A stretch of 64,000 nt of DNA. It comes from Branchiostoma belcheri (Eukaryota > Chordata > Leptocardii > Amphioxiformes > Branchiostomatidae). The notes below the pieces were generated by a model, which had not been told where the DNA came from, made no database searches, and was given only the letters and a program-made list of their open reading frames with translations. This document shows positions 11,303-22,670 of this stretch, piece after piece. The translations under genes were made by a program, and so were the position numbers. Numbering within the stretch: position 1 is the first letter of the stretch; the number at the start of each line of letters is the position of its first letter. The stretch spans positions 346,195 to 410,194 of the forward strand of contig NW_017803291.1 in assembly GCF_001625305.1 (NCBI RefSeq). The letters are read 5' to 3'.

Positions 11303-13352
11303 ATGGCTGTTAGCAAACTTTCTCCCCTGACTCAACTGTTTGTCAAGATTTCTAACTGTTTGTCAGAAGACGATGTCAGAAATCTGAGGGCCATTCTTGT
11401 CCAGGACGGTATTGGACTGGCAAACCTGGAACAAGCAACACCTCTTGAGGTGTTCAACATGCTGGAGGATAATAATAAAATCGGCAAGGGTGACTTACAG
11501 CTCTTCGTGCAGGTTTTAAGAGATCTGGGGAAAACAAAATTAGCAGAGGAAGCTGAACAACTTGAACAAGACCAGAGGAATGAACTAGGTATGTCTGGTT
11601 TGTGAATTTTGTGCAAGCAAAAATAGACTCTGTCATGAAGAAAACATACATTCTTAGTTATAGATACTGTTGTATGGACGGTAATATTCAGCCAATACAT
11701 CTCTTAAGTAGCTACATTAAATATATCATTAGTTAAACACATTCACCGGTAAAAGGGCAAAGTTATTAGTCACCGCTGACCTGTCAGATCTGACAAGCAA
11801 TAATCAGCATTGACTTCATGCAGTGAAAATTATTTAAGTTAATGATACCTATTATCCTAAAATCAATATGAAATAACATAAACTGACATTTTAACCTAAT
11901 CTTGATTAGAAAGTCCGATACGACACATTTTGAGATCTTCCAATTTTCATTTCCTCCCTAGAGGAAAAACAGACAACGATCACAGACACAGAGGTGCATA
12001 AGGTTCAGACGAATGAAAGAGATCAACAAGAGATTCTCAAAAAGAAAGAAATGAAGAAAAGGCAGCACCAGCTCTTCATACAGCAGACAAGAGACTGGGC
12101 TTTTATTATATGCATTTCTTTCTTCATTTTAATCTTAGCAGTCCGTGTGTCTAATGAAAGGTCCAGGCAGCCTCAGGCTTCATCAACTGTGATCACTATT
12201 GAGGTCCTGGAGAACTCAGTAGAAAGTCTGCCCTGCTTTGTCACAGTCACAACAGTCACTGCAGATCTAACAGGTGGGAAAGTTGCACCACAGATAGAAG
12301 TGACCTCGCCCCGGGGTAAAACCACCCTCATACAAACAACAGCACACACTAGTCCCCCACTTGAAGCGAAGAAGGGACAAACCAGCAGAGTTAGCAGGGT
12401 CTGGGGTGCAGAGTGGAGACCTCAGGAGTCAGGCAAACACACATTGGGGGCCTGTATGGGCGGTAGAAAGGATCTTTGTTCTCTCACAGTGACTGTAGAT
12501 GTGGGAAGTAACAACCCAATAATGAGCCTTGGGCAAAAGGGAAGCCAGCAGGGACAGTTTGACAGTCCAGTAGGTGTAGCAGTCAGAGGGGACAGGCTGT
12601 ATGTGGCTGATACTTACAACAATCGTGTTCAGGTGTTTGATCTGAGTGGGAAGTTTTGTCACTCATTTCCTACTGACTTGCCTGTAGGACTTGCAGTTCA
12701 GACTGATGGCACCATAGTGGTGAACTCTGGGAAGGAAGTGAAAAAATTTTCCCCATCAGGAGAACTGCTGCACAAATTTCCCCTGGGTGACTATTGGAGT
12801 GACCCCCTTTGCATACGCCTCAATGGGCTGGCAGTACAGAGGGATGGGAGGGTTGTTGTAGCTGATGGAGACAAACACAGCATCTTCCTGTTTGAGACAG
12901 ATGGGACACTGGTGAAACAGGTGAGAGGGCAGGGGGAGGGGGATGGGCAGTTTGACTGGCCATGTTTTGTCTGCGTGGATAAAGAAGACAACATCATTGT
13001 GGCAGATTCTCTCAACCACCGTGTTCAGGTGTTTGACAGGAATCTTAACTTCAAACACAAGTTTGGTCAGAAGGGTAGACAGCCACAGGACATGTGGGAT
13101 CCTTCAGGGGTGTCAACTGACAGCATGGGTAACATAGTTCTGGCAAACAGTGGGGAATTATTTACGAATTTAGGTGGTGCAGAACATGGCAAGAAGCTTC
13201 AGGTGTTTCGCCCAGACGGCACCTGGGTGTCCACCATTAGTAGTGATGGAGACAAATTAAACGTTCCCTTTGGGGTGGCTGTGACAGAGGATGGGCATGT
13301 GTTTGTAGCTGATTATGGTGACCACTGTATCAGGAAGTACAGATACATCTAA
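11303..13352 (+). CDS. DED - transmembrane - NHL-repeat protein, two exons
   Basis: CDS is join(11303..11588, 11962..13352), 558 residues. Exon 1 ends in a GTATGT donor, exon 2 starts after CCCTAG, and the split codon gives NELEEKQ. A further splice acceptor (GTCTCTAG, 11262) lies upstream of the ATG, which has a good context (accaaccATGG). Domains: death effector domain (about 1-90; KISNCLSEDDVRNL, then KIGKGDLQLF, the ExDL-like helix); charged linker; one membrane span near 138-157 (DWAFIICISFFILILAV); an immunoglobulin/filamin-like beta region with cysteines (168-270); and five to six NHL blades (275-558; PVGVAVRGDRLYVADTYNNR, PFGVAVTEDGHVFVADYGDH). DEDs recruit FADD/caspase-8-type partners; NHL propellers bind protein, glycan or RNA. 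With the DED first, topology would put it in the cytosol and the propeller outside or in a lumen. I know no standard family with this order. Confidence 0.88.
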
Positions 13353-13703
13353 CAGTACAGAATGTTCCAGGTACAGGAACTGTGAGCACCTCACAAGCTC
13401 AGTATTATAAAGTAAGGTACAAATGTGGGACAAGCATTAGTAAACTTCCAGTAAAGTTTGTGATCTGATAATTTTTGTCAAGACCCACAGATTATGATTT
13501 AACCTAGACTAAATATAAGACCCAACAGTAATTATCGGAAATGACTTTAGTGTGTTTAGTGCATACATGTGTGCCTTTATATAGTTATGATGGGATGATT
13601 TTAACTTTTATTGTGATATTGATCAATGTGCGGTAAGTAGTGTGTATCATAACATGTACATGTATATAACTGTAACCTTTAGCAACTTTTCTATTGTCAC
13701 TCA
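13353..13703. other. 3' flank of the DED-NHL gene
   Basis: No frame or RNA gene recognised; probably the 3' UTR. Confidence 0.35.
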
Positions 13704-14287
13704 GACCTCATTCACACTCAAAAATGGATCCAGATTCACCACCGATCCCTATCGAAATTATGTAATTTTATGTATGAAAAAAGACACGTTAGATTCAGTC
13801 AATCCGGATCGGTTTTTGCAGCGTAAACGCGGTACGCTCCAATCGGGATTGATTTTTTCCCGATCCCGATCCAAAAGTAATCCACCTCGAGGAGGTAGTT
13901 CTTCGGACGCAAACGCGAATGTGAAGGCAAAGTGGATTGGCTTTCATCTTGGATTCGCCTGGTGTGACGCGATGTGCCACAAATACCACAATCGATCGAA
14001 TCCAATATGCAAAATCCATCATGAGACAAGGTCTTTGTGTGATGCTATAATTGGCCTAATATAGAGATATGATGCCAAAATTTACGGCAGAGTTGCAGCG
14101 GCTCAGGCGCGTCCAGGATGGCGGCCTCTAATCACGTGACACCTCAATCCATTTCTGAGCGAAATGCACGATGCAATCGGGATCGGTGAAAAGCAGTGTG
14201 AACGCACTGGTCGATCCAGATCGATGAATTTCTGATCCAAATCGACTGTTAATCTGGATCCATTTTTTGAATGTGAACATGGTCACA
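13704..14287. mobile_element. MITE-like element with about 33-bp inverted ends
   Basis: The ends ('ttcacactcaaaaatgg' plus 'atccagatt' at the left; its imperfect complement at 14,247-14,285) are inverted repeats enclosing 580 bp with further GATCCxGAT motifs. No transposase. Target duplication not resolved. Superfamily unknown. Confidence 0.6.
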
Positions 14288-15000
14288 ATCCCACCTAATT
14301 AGTCATTCTAAGCTTGGAGCCTTAAACTCTTGTTAAAGTAAGACTATCATATATCATTATAAGGTTAAAGTTTAAACATTTTAACAATAAATATTATAAT
14401 AATGATATCACATTTTGCCTTGTGTGTTTGGACATGTGATTGTCGTAACTGGAAAAGTTAATGTCAGGTTTTACGTTGCAGCAGGCTTGTCATGTAGAAA
14501 TGTTCAATATAAAGCCTTGCAACAGCTGCAGACCAGTGAGTCAGTTATCAACATGAAAACTTGGCAGATTCAGACTCATAAGCAGTGGGTAATTAAAACA
14601 CACACTTTGCAGGCATATTGAGGCACATGATGTACTGGGAAGTAAAAACCATATTTAAGTATCATGTGCAATGTTTTTAACTTTAAGGCACATTCATTTC
14701 AGAGTTGGTACTCTTAAAGGTCTTAAAGGGCTACTTTAGTGTGTAGCAAAGGGTCAAAGCTGAGTTTTCTGTAACCCCCATGGATGCCTTTCAAAATCAA
14801 AGTGACCACTATATATGGTAATGTTACAGGTGACGTACCGTTCACCAATGAAAAGATACCATTTAACAACAGTACTTTGTAATCAAGCAGTTGAAATATG
14901 CGCAGACTCAAATATAGGGAGCCAATCCCATAACGTATAGCCAGGGATGCACTCTTGCAGTAGAGTGTGAAAACTACAGACATAGGCAGATAAATTCAGT
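14288..15000. other. Intergenic, nothing recognised
   Basis: AT-rich sequence with only short frames. Confidence 0.35.
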
Positions 15001-15180
15001 CCTTGACAACTAATGCCAAGTGGCATGTATTATCCAGCGGTTGGTGATCCTGCTTCTTGATCTAGAGGTTGGGAGTTCGAATCCTGGCTATTCTCAATCA
15101 CTTGACATGCACACTACTGACAAGGGTCACAGTACTAGTCCTATTCGTCATAAAGAGACGCGCTGCAGTTATCTGACTTG
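15001..15180 (+). repeat. tRNA-derived SINE-like fragment
   Basis: A pol III B box (GAGTTCGAATCC, near 15,073) follows an A-box-like stretch by the usual distance, then a non-tRNA body. It does not fold into a full cloverleaf, so it is a SINE relic rather than a tRNA gene. Confidence 0.4.
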
Positions 15181-16700
15181 TCGACAGATGGTGCCTTAGA
15201 AATGTTTGAGCACGTTTATGCCACTGTTGACGTCAGATTCAGACAATCAACCGTAAGACTCATATAAGACTAATCGATCATTGTTTGTTACACTCCGTTG
15301 TGTAACCACCACGCAGAGCTCGATTCTGAGAGGCACCACCCCAACAAAAATACAGTCTTTCACGCCACCCATCCCAGGAAGAAAGTGATAACGGAAGATT
15401 TTTTGACAAGCTGAGGAGAGGAGAGGTACGGTAAGGTAACTTTCTTCTTTAAGTCAAATTCACATTGTGTAAAGGAATTGATAGTGCTATGGCTATAGCA
15501 AAGGCAATTTAAAGTCGACTAAAGAAAAGATAATGGTTTAGTAGTTGATTTTCACGTTGAAATGACTTACCAAACCGATGAAGCCTATGTGTTGCACTAC
15601 ACGAATTTCCCACTTTAAAAAATGGGGAAGATGTTACCGAGCAGCTTCTCATATATATTGGGTCAGCTGGCCTTTGCACTCCGTGAATTTAGAAAGACAG
15701 CATTTTCTGAAATCATCTACCGGGACACCGTTTGTTTTTTACGACTACGAGCGGCTAGAGCGGCAGTTTCTTTTTGGACAGGGGAGGGGGGGAGGCTGGT
15801 TTTTTGAAAGAGTTGTATTAGCGTAGCTGGAGAGAGCTGTACTCTGGCCCGGACGATAGACTTTTTGGCTCCTGTGGTGAAAATGTACCGGTCTATTGCA
15901 GAATGCCTGTCTCTCTTTTATTTCTATTTTACCCACCCACCCGCTCATCACCATCGGATGATCACTGAGAAGGTGATAAATCTCCAGCTCCTTACCTGAC
16001 AGGTTCAAAAGGCGACATGGTTATGTTGGCTTAAAAAAAGAGTGTAAACAAAATCCATGTTAATATTCAAACAGCCAACTCCAGACAATCAACGCAATTA
16101 AGCATATCAGCAATGGGTAGACATTACCTTTAAATCTTGGCATTAAAGGCTTTTGTTGAATACAGTCTGATAAAAAGGCCTGATAAAGGTAATCTTTCAG
16201 ATATCAATCTCAAAAATTCTGCACCAGAATTTTAAAAGGGGGCCCAAAAATATAAAAAAACAGGGGTTGAACTGCTCAAACTCCGACAAATAGCTGACAA
16301 TAGTAAACAAACCCAACCTTTGACCTCAATTTTTATGTATCCATCCGCTTTGCAATTTGGCCAGGCAAGTTCTCAGATCCATCAGATCAGATCGAACACT
16401 ACATTGGTGAAATAATGATGAACCAACCTTAAACAAAGTAGACATGTTTAGACCTAACCTATTACTTCTAGCCCCAAAGTATCCACACTTAACAGTATTT
16501 CAATGAAGAAAAAAAAAGATATTAGCAATGGACTAAGTTTGCGCAACGCAATAGTGAAGTCAGTCTTATATTCACTTTTTAAAAGACTGTTTCTCGCGCT
16601 CCATTATGGAACAACCACTGAAGCGCGTATCCTGCGAGCACGACAGATTTCAGGTGACACATCGGAGATAGTTTTGTACAGTATAAAGTATCTGAAAATA
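15181..16700. other. Intergenic, nothing recognised
   Basis: Short frames only. Confidence 0.35.
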
Positions 16701-16789
16701 TCCTGAAATTTGGACAAATGCATTGCCGATGGACTTGATTTTGATGTAGTATTTCAATGTGTTATGTGGTTTTTGGTGTGACACACACG

Positions 16790-17287
16790 AACATGATAAC
16801 ATAACCTTTTTGGCGAAAGTAATTATAGTTACATGATCTCATGCTTTTGCCAAATGACGTTGACGTTTGTGACTGATAAATTATAACTGCTTCTGTTAAT
16901 TATATTATTTGGTAGCATTATATCATAAGTTATGCAAATGCAGTCCTTATTACGTTTAACTACGTGACGAAGTTTACCTTCACTTCACTTGAATTTACTT
17001 TAATCACCATGGGATTTTAGCATTGTCTTACGAATTATGCAAGTTAGGTCTTCATTTACATTATTTATATATATATTTTTCTCCTGTTCTAAGCTTATAT
17101 TTCACACCTTTAAATAATCCTTTCATAAAAGGTAGCAGATTTATAGAATTCCCTCAATAATTATACAAGCTAGTTCCTGATTTGCATTTGATTATGTAAG
17201 TCAAACATCTTCCTACAAACAAAAATCATCTTAACATATCATACACACACATCCATAACCTCGACAACGTTTCCTGGTGAAGGTAAC
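16790..17287 (+). repeat. Foldback-ended repeat family, decayed copies
   Basis: Contains the tail 'aacctttttggcgaaagtaa' and then a new head ('gatctcatgcttttgccaaatg') and interior 'ttatgcaaatgcagtcc', ending in 'ggtgaaggtaactc'. These match the heads, ATGCAAAT-rich interiors and tails of copies at 29.5, 32.3, 44.7 and 46.9 kb. It ends just upstream of the LRR exon at 17.35 kb. Confidence 0.55.
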
Positions 17288-17362
17288 TCATAGTGCAGAA
17301 ATTAATTGCTTTTCTAGATATGGTAAGAATAAAGACTTTTTTTCTCCACTCAGGTGGACAAC

Positions 17363-19150
17363 ATGTGGAAAAAACTGAGACACGTGCTGATTTTACTTCT
17401 CGTCATCCTGAAGGAACCCAACATGACAAAAGCTGTCCGTAACTGTGCACCACAATCACATAGATACCGCAACCAGGGCCTCACCAGCATCCCTCAGAAC
17501 CTCTCAACATCCATTTATGAGCTGTCTTTGGCACATAATCTTATCAAAACTTTAAATCCTGGTACATTTGTCAATCTATCGCAGCTTGAATTGTTGGACC
17601 TGTCCTCCAACCAAATAACAAACATTCAAAGTGGTACATTTGCAAATATGACCCTGCTCCAGTGTTTAAACTTGTGCAGAAACAATATAAGTTACATTCA
17701 GTATGGTGCATTTTCCAACTTAACGTTACCCGCGCTCCAAAAGTTGTTTCTTGGTTTCAACCAGATATCTTTCCTTTCCACGTATGCCTATTTCACGTTG
17801 GCCCCTAACCAGATAACAATGATTCAGGCAGGTATATTTAGAAATCTAGCCTGGCTTGAACAATTGTCTCTTCCCAACAACAAGATAACAAAGATTCAGA
17901 CAGGTACATTTGAAAATCTACCCCGGCTTAAAGAGTTGTACCTGTTACACAACAAGATAACAACGATTCAGACTGGTACATTTGCAGGTCTATATCAGCT
18001 TAAAGTGCTGTACCTGTCCTTCAACAAGATAACAAATATTCATGCAGGAACATTCTCAGGTCTACCCCGACTACAAAAATTGTACCTTATAAACAACAAA
18101 ATAACAATTGTTCAGGCTGGTATCTTTGCAAATCTATCCAGGCTTGAAGTATTGTACTTGTCATACAACCAGATAACAACAATCGAGTCTGGTGCTTTTC
18201 CTAATGTACCCCAGCTGCAGACGTTAATTTTGAACCACAACAAAATATCTGTCCTTCCCCTATCGGCATATAGCTTGTTGGCGTCTATTCCTACAGTAGA
18301 TGTTGGCAAGAACCCCTGGCAGTGTGACTGCAAGATGGCTCGCTTCAGGCTGAAAATGGACGGGTCTGCTTCATTTGAGAGTCAAATGGAATGTGCCAAA
18401 CCTCCTAACCTCTTCAAGCAAAAACTGAAAAATATCAATCCACAAAAGTTGATTTGTATCGACCCAATCATGCCTGTTAATAACCAAGACTCATTTGTCT
18501 CAAACACAGTGTTGTCGTCGTTATTAGGCAAAACTGAAAGTAAATCTATCCCAACACAACATTCCCCGGCTTCGACCTTTCCTGCACTGCCTGTTGGCAA
18601 CGCATTTGGCAAAATATTTGGCTCTGTCTGTGGTTCCGTAGCTGGCGCATTATTCATTGTGGCCATCTTTGCAATCTGGTGGAAAAAGAAAAGAAAGAAT
18701 TCTCCTTCAGACCCATCTTCCAATACTAACACGACGGCTGCTGTAACGACGAGTGGCAATGATCAAATAGGGCAGGGTCAGTCTTTGGCAACCACTCAAT
18801 CCACAAAAGCTGATTTGAATAGTCATTTGAATATCAAACATCCGTCACACGCTAGAGGACCAGCTGTCCTGCAGTCTCATAACCAACACAAAAATACAGG
18901 GCAACCTGATAAAGAGACGTCCTTTTCTCGACCCAGGAAAACACTTCCTGAAGATGATGATGAGCCCACATATGTGGAGCCAGATGGTGCGCTATATATG
19001 ACAGCAGAAGATGTCCTGTATGAGATGCCAGCAAATAGTCATTGCAAGGAGCCAGTAGATACTCATGACACCACAAATACCACAATTATACCAACTGATG
19101 ATACTGGCTATATACTAGTAACACCCAAAAACTTGAAAGGCCAATCTTGA
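17363..19150 (+). CDS. LRR transmembrane receptor with tyrosine-motif tail
   Basis: Intact frame of 595 residues in one coding exon. A 3' splice site (TCCACTCAG, 17,353) lies 9 nt before the chosen ATG, the same arrangement as in the LRR-Ig gene at 4708; both leaders read LLVILK. Order: signal peptide (1-25), LRRNT, ten 24-residue LRRs plus one truncated unit (TLAPNQITMIQ) to about 305, LRRCT (NPWQCDCK near 316, closing ...LICIDP), short stalk, transmembrane helix (about 422-440, VCGSVAGALFIVAIFAIWW) followed by KKKRKN, and a tail of 155 residues. The tail ends in a cluster of tyrosines (PTYVEP, ALYMTA, VLYEMP, TGYILV) suited to SH2-domain docking. No Ig domain and no TIR domain. Likely a cell-surface recognition or adhesion protein; ligand unknown. 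Confidence 0.9.
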   Translation: MWKKLRHVLILLLVILKEPNMTKAVRNCAPQSHRYRNQGLTSIPQNLSTSIYELSLAHNLIKTLNPGTFVNLSQLELLDLSSNQITNIQSGTFANMTLLQCLNLCRNNISYIQYGAFSNLTLPALQKLFLGFNQISFLSTYAYFTLAPNQITMIQAGIFRNLAWLEQLSLPNNKITKIQTGTFENLPRLKELYLLHNKITTIQTGTFAGLYQLKVLYLSFNKITNIHAGTFSGLPRLQKLYLINNKITIVQAGIFANLSRLEVLYLSYNQITTIESGAFPNVPQLQTLILNHNKISVLPLSAYSLLASIPTVDVGKNPWQCDCKMARFRLKMDGSASFESQMECAKPPNLFKQKLKNINPQKLICIDPIMPVNNQDSFVSNTVLSSLLGKTESKSIPTQHSPASTFPALPVGNAFGKIFGSVCGSVAGALFIVAIFAIWWKKKRKNSPSDPSSNTNTTAAVTTSGNDQIGQGQSLATTQSTKADLNSHLNIKHPSHARGPAVLQSHNQHKNTGQPDKETSFSRPRKTLPEDDDEPTYVEPDGALYMTAEDVLYEMPANSHCKEPVDTHDTTNTTIIPTDDTGYILVTPKNLKGQS

Positions 19151-21187
19151 ATGGTCATTTCAAAGAATGGTCATGGTATTTGCATTGAAATTTACTAGAT
19201 TGTGGATGGATTTTATTTGAAAATCCTGCAGTCATCTTTTGCCTTGAAAAGTGAAATCTCATAATTACCGTTTTAAACATACTTGCGTTGTTTCATAAAA
19301 AGAATTCATGCACTTAAACATTGTATAAAAAAGTCAAACAAAAACATTTTACGACAGTTATCATTTTTTGTATGAAAACGGCTAAAACCTTGAATGTTGC
19401 TATTTTGGCGCATTTTTTTAGCAAAACAGTTGTAAAGTCTATTTCACGCTTTTGCGGGGTCATTTTGAGATAGGATAAATCCAATGTGGCCGCCGGGCGC
19501 TATTGTGACGATGCATTTTTAGGATTGAAGGTCGGAGGGCAGCAAAGGATTATTGGAAGTGTGCAAGAGGTGAAATATGGCAGGCTTGCTAATTACTCTT
19601 AGGCTACTGTTTAAATATACTGTTAAAACACTGTTAGTGAATAGAATTGCGTATTTTGTGAATTTAACACTGACAGTAGAACTCCTGAAAATAATTACAG
19701 TGGTAAATCAGTAACATAGCATGCAGTTCATGTAGTAATATGGTGGGATTGCCCAAAGATGCTTTAGAGATTAACATTTAAAGGGGCAAAAAAATATAAA
19801 TAGGGTACTAAAAAACCGTTTAACACAAACAGGAGCGTATCTACTCAGACCAGACTGTCACCATATCTGATGACTGCACAAAATACAGGTAGAGCTTAGA
19901 CAAAACTAAAGGCATTCAAAAACATCAACATAAAAGTTCTAACATAAAAGGAGGAAATGACAATTTAAATTTTAACTAGCGATATACAGATACAATCAGC
20001 TGTGACATAAAGATAAAAAGATCTCGAGTTACAGAGACATAAGTATGTGATGTTTTTCCTCGTATAACAACATTGTTCTATAATTTAATTCTATACTGTG
20101 TGTGCTGTAGTACCTATGGATGTTTGTATATCTATGACGTTATGAACTACAGGAAGACTAGAGGATTGTTTTTGCACATCACTGATGAATATCAGAATGA
20201 AGTATGAAGTACCTATTTACACTTAGCAATATTGAATGAATGATCACATGAAGTCAATAACGAACAAATCCTGAATGTACAGAAGATTAGAAACCATTAA
20301 TAAGTGGTAATTGTATGTATACTTACCATTGCGTCACTAATAATAATTGAACTGAATGATTTGCAAACCGATTTTCCCTTACATCTGACGAGTATATTTT
20401 TGTCCAAACGTCAATGTTCATTGAATAACACCTCACGTTGGACTATTTTTAGAAACTGCTATACATTTTTATTTCATTGTCATTGGTTTTGTGTCATCTT
20501 TGGTCAAAACAAAATAGACGTTTGCTTTTGCTTCAACATATTTTGTTTCCTCCAAATGAATGATGGAAAACAATTGAAAATTCTGTACTAAAAGACTATC
20601 TTAAAGTTAGAGCAATGATGTATTAATGAAGGAGGGATAAATAAAGCATTACATTGTATTATCAGAAAAACTTGGTGCCTGGAATTCGATCAAGTTAATA
20701 ATTACCAACTATCGTACATCATTAACATAGAATCCAAGTTACATCTTTATTAACCGGTAAACTGTCACTCTCCAAAAAGAGGTTTTAGCTTCGCCTTACT
20801 TTGGCCTTTTTTGGCATTTCAGTTATCGGACTTTCCTTTCTGTTATATTTTTTTTGCCAGCGTGGAGATTTTCATATTGTCTTTTTAATACTGTCTAATG
20901 CAGCTGCCATAATATATGCTTGGTGATGGTGGATCATAAATTGCAGTAAGTTTGTGGCGCCTCCCGTCTCTTTTTAGAGGTGGTTTTGCATGCCCTGATG
21001 TATATGCCTTTTTAAATTACTCTTTCCAAACAGTCAGGTTCCATGTTTTCTTTACTTTGTTTTTGCTATTTCACAGTATTTTTTATGTTTATATATAGCA
21101 ATCAATGAACATGGACAGTAGTGGCCTGCCCTCTAGCGGGTACATTCAGAACTGAACGGTCGACCACGTTACACTATTGGCCATTTT
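19151..21187. other. Intergenic, nothing recognised
   Basis: Includes the probable 3' UTR of the LRR gene. Frames are short and featureless. Confidence 0.4.
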
Positions 21188-21690
21188 GTGCTCCATTGTT
21201 GGCCTCTGATATGCCGTTTCAGAGATGAAGACTATCAAGACTTGATAATGCACACACACAACACCCGACTAAGCACACAGGGGGGGACTTCAGCTACCAA
21301 AAGCTCGCTTGTAGTACAAAAAGAGATCGCTTTCTTTTTCCGGTGCAGTCCTCTGGAACTCACTTCCTCCTCATGTCAGAAGTGCAAAAACGCTCAGTGT
21401 CTTTAAGACCACCTTTTCTTCACTTAGCAGTTAATATGATTTCTTTGTTCTTAATTTTCAATTTTTGTTTATAGACATTGATATGCAAATTCAGCTCCAT
21501 TATCATTTATATCATTTGTCATCTTTATTTAGTTTGTTTTCTGTACTTTATTAGTCTGTTCCGTTTCTTTTATCATAACTACTATTTGATTGTACTTCAG
21601 TACAGAGAGCTTTAATTTGAAAAGTGCCAAAATGGTGACATGCTAACCTGTATAAATAAATGATATGAAATGAAATGACGCTTCCATCTG
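21188..21690 (+). mobile_element. CR1/L2-like LINE 3' end
   Basis: A short frame contains HTHNTRLSTQGG and FFFRCSPLEL, the carboxyl-terminal signature seen intact in the LINE at 59.75-62.99 kb (HQHNTRLSHRGG ... SFLYRC). An AT-rich 3' UTR and a final ATAAATAAATGA tail follow. Only the last 70 codons survive. Confidence 0.6.
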
Positions 21691-22450
21691 AAAGACATAC
21701 CTTTCCAGCGTGCACTTGGTATCCAAAACTGATATAAACGTGAACAATTCAAGCCAGAAAACCGATGAACGAATAGATTATCAGACATCGAAAACAACCC
21801 AAAGCCCTCTAAATACAGAAACTTCCCCTGACTACCAACCCACACACGGCAGGTTGGCTGAAATTCATGAGCAGTCTGATTTAGGAGACACCTAATTTTT
21901 TATATGCATCGAATCGATTTTGAGTTATTTTTGAGTCCGAGCACTTCTGACGAACTCCCACACACCAAACACCACTCAACCTTGCCCAAACCTCCCGTCT
22001 ACACCCAATTTTTTAAAAATCTTTTTTTAAACATTTGACTGGCGCTGCCATAGTAGCCGACCTGGTCGAACACCAGCCGACTTTGCTCCCTACATTATCC
22101 TTACCATAGTCGGGGAGGGGGGCAGTTCGGTACGCAATATCCGGCTATGTGCGTCCGCGTCATTAATTCCATTTGTAGAATATTGCCACGCAATCCCAAA
22201 AAAAATTCATTTCACTTCCGGAAATTTCCCCCAAATCTAAAACAATTACAAACGCACTGTCCCGATCGTTTTGTTTTGAAAACATACAGTTCAGCAAGCG
22301 TGATATTACTTACTTACTAGTCATTAGCTACTTCATAAGATTAGTCTGCATATCAGGAACCATGATTCTGCGCAGCTCTTGTAGAATAACAAACCCTAAT
22401 ACGGCAATCGCTATATCCATAAACATAACATCAAGACGCTATTAGTCTGG

Positions 22451-22563
22451 TAAATATATAAGTACGTACAGACGCCGCTTGAGCAAGCAGCTTGTTACGG
22501 AAACGTGCTTAGCTGACTGAGAGTCCGCCATTGACTACACTTATTTGCGGACCAAGTACACAG
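22451..22563 (+). promoter_or_regulatory. Probable TATA box and non-coding first exon of LRR gene 3
   Basis: A TAAATATATAAGTA element (22,451-22,463) is followed about 30 bp later by GC-balanced DNA ending at a GTGAGT donor (after 22,563, ...ACACAG). The layout of TATA box, short leader exon and donor fits the gene that begins about 100 bp on, but a matching acceptor is not certain. Confidence 0.45.
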
Positions 22564-22670
22564 GTGAGTGAAGTACAGAGGTGAATGTTGAGCTTCTCGC
22601 ATGAAAGATATTGAAAGGAATGACCAGGATGCATGCAAGGGTTGGGGGCGGTGCGAGGGAGAACGCAGCC

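Noticed and set aside
15040-15110. tRNA gene
   Set aside because: B box present but no full cloverleaf; more likely a SINE relic.
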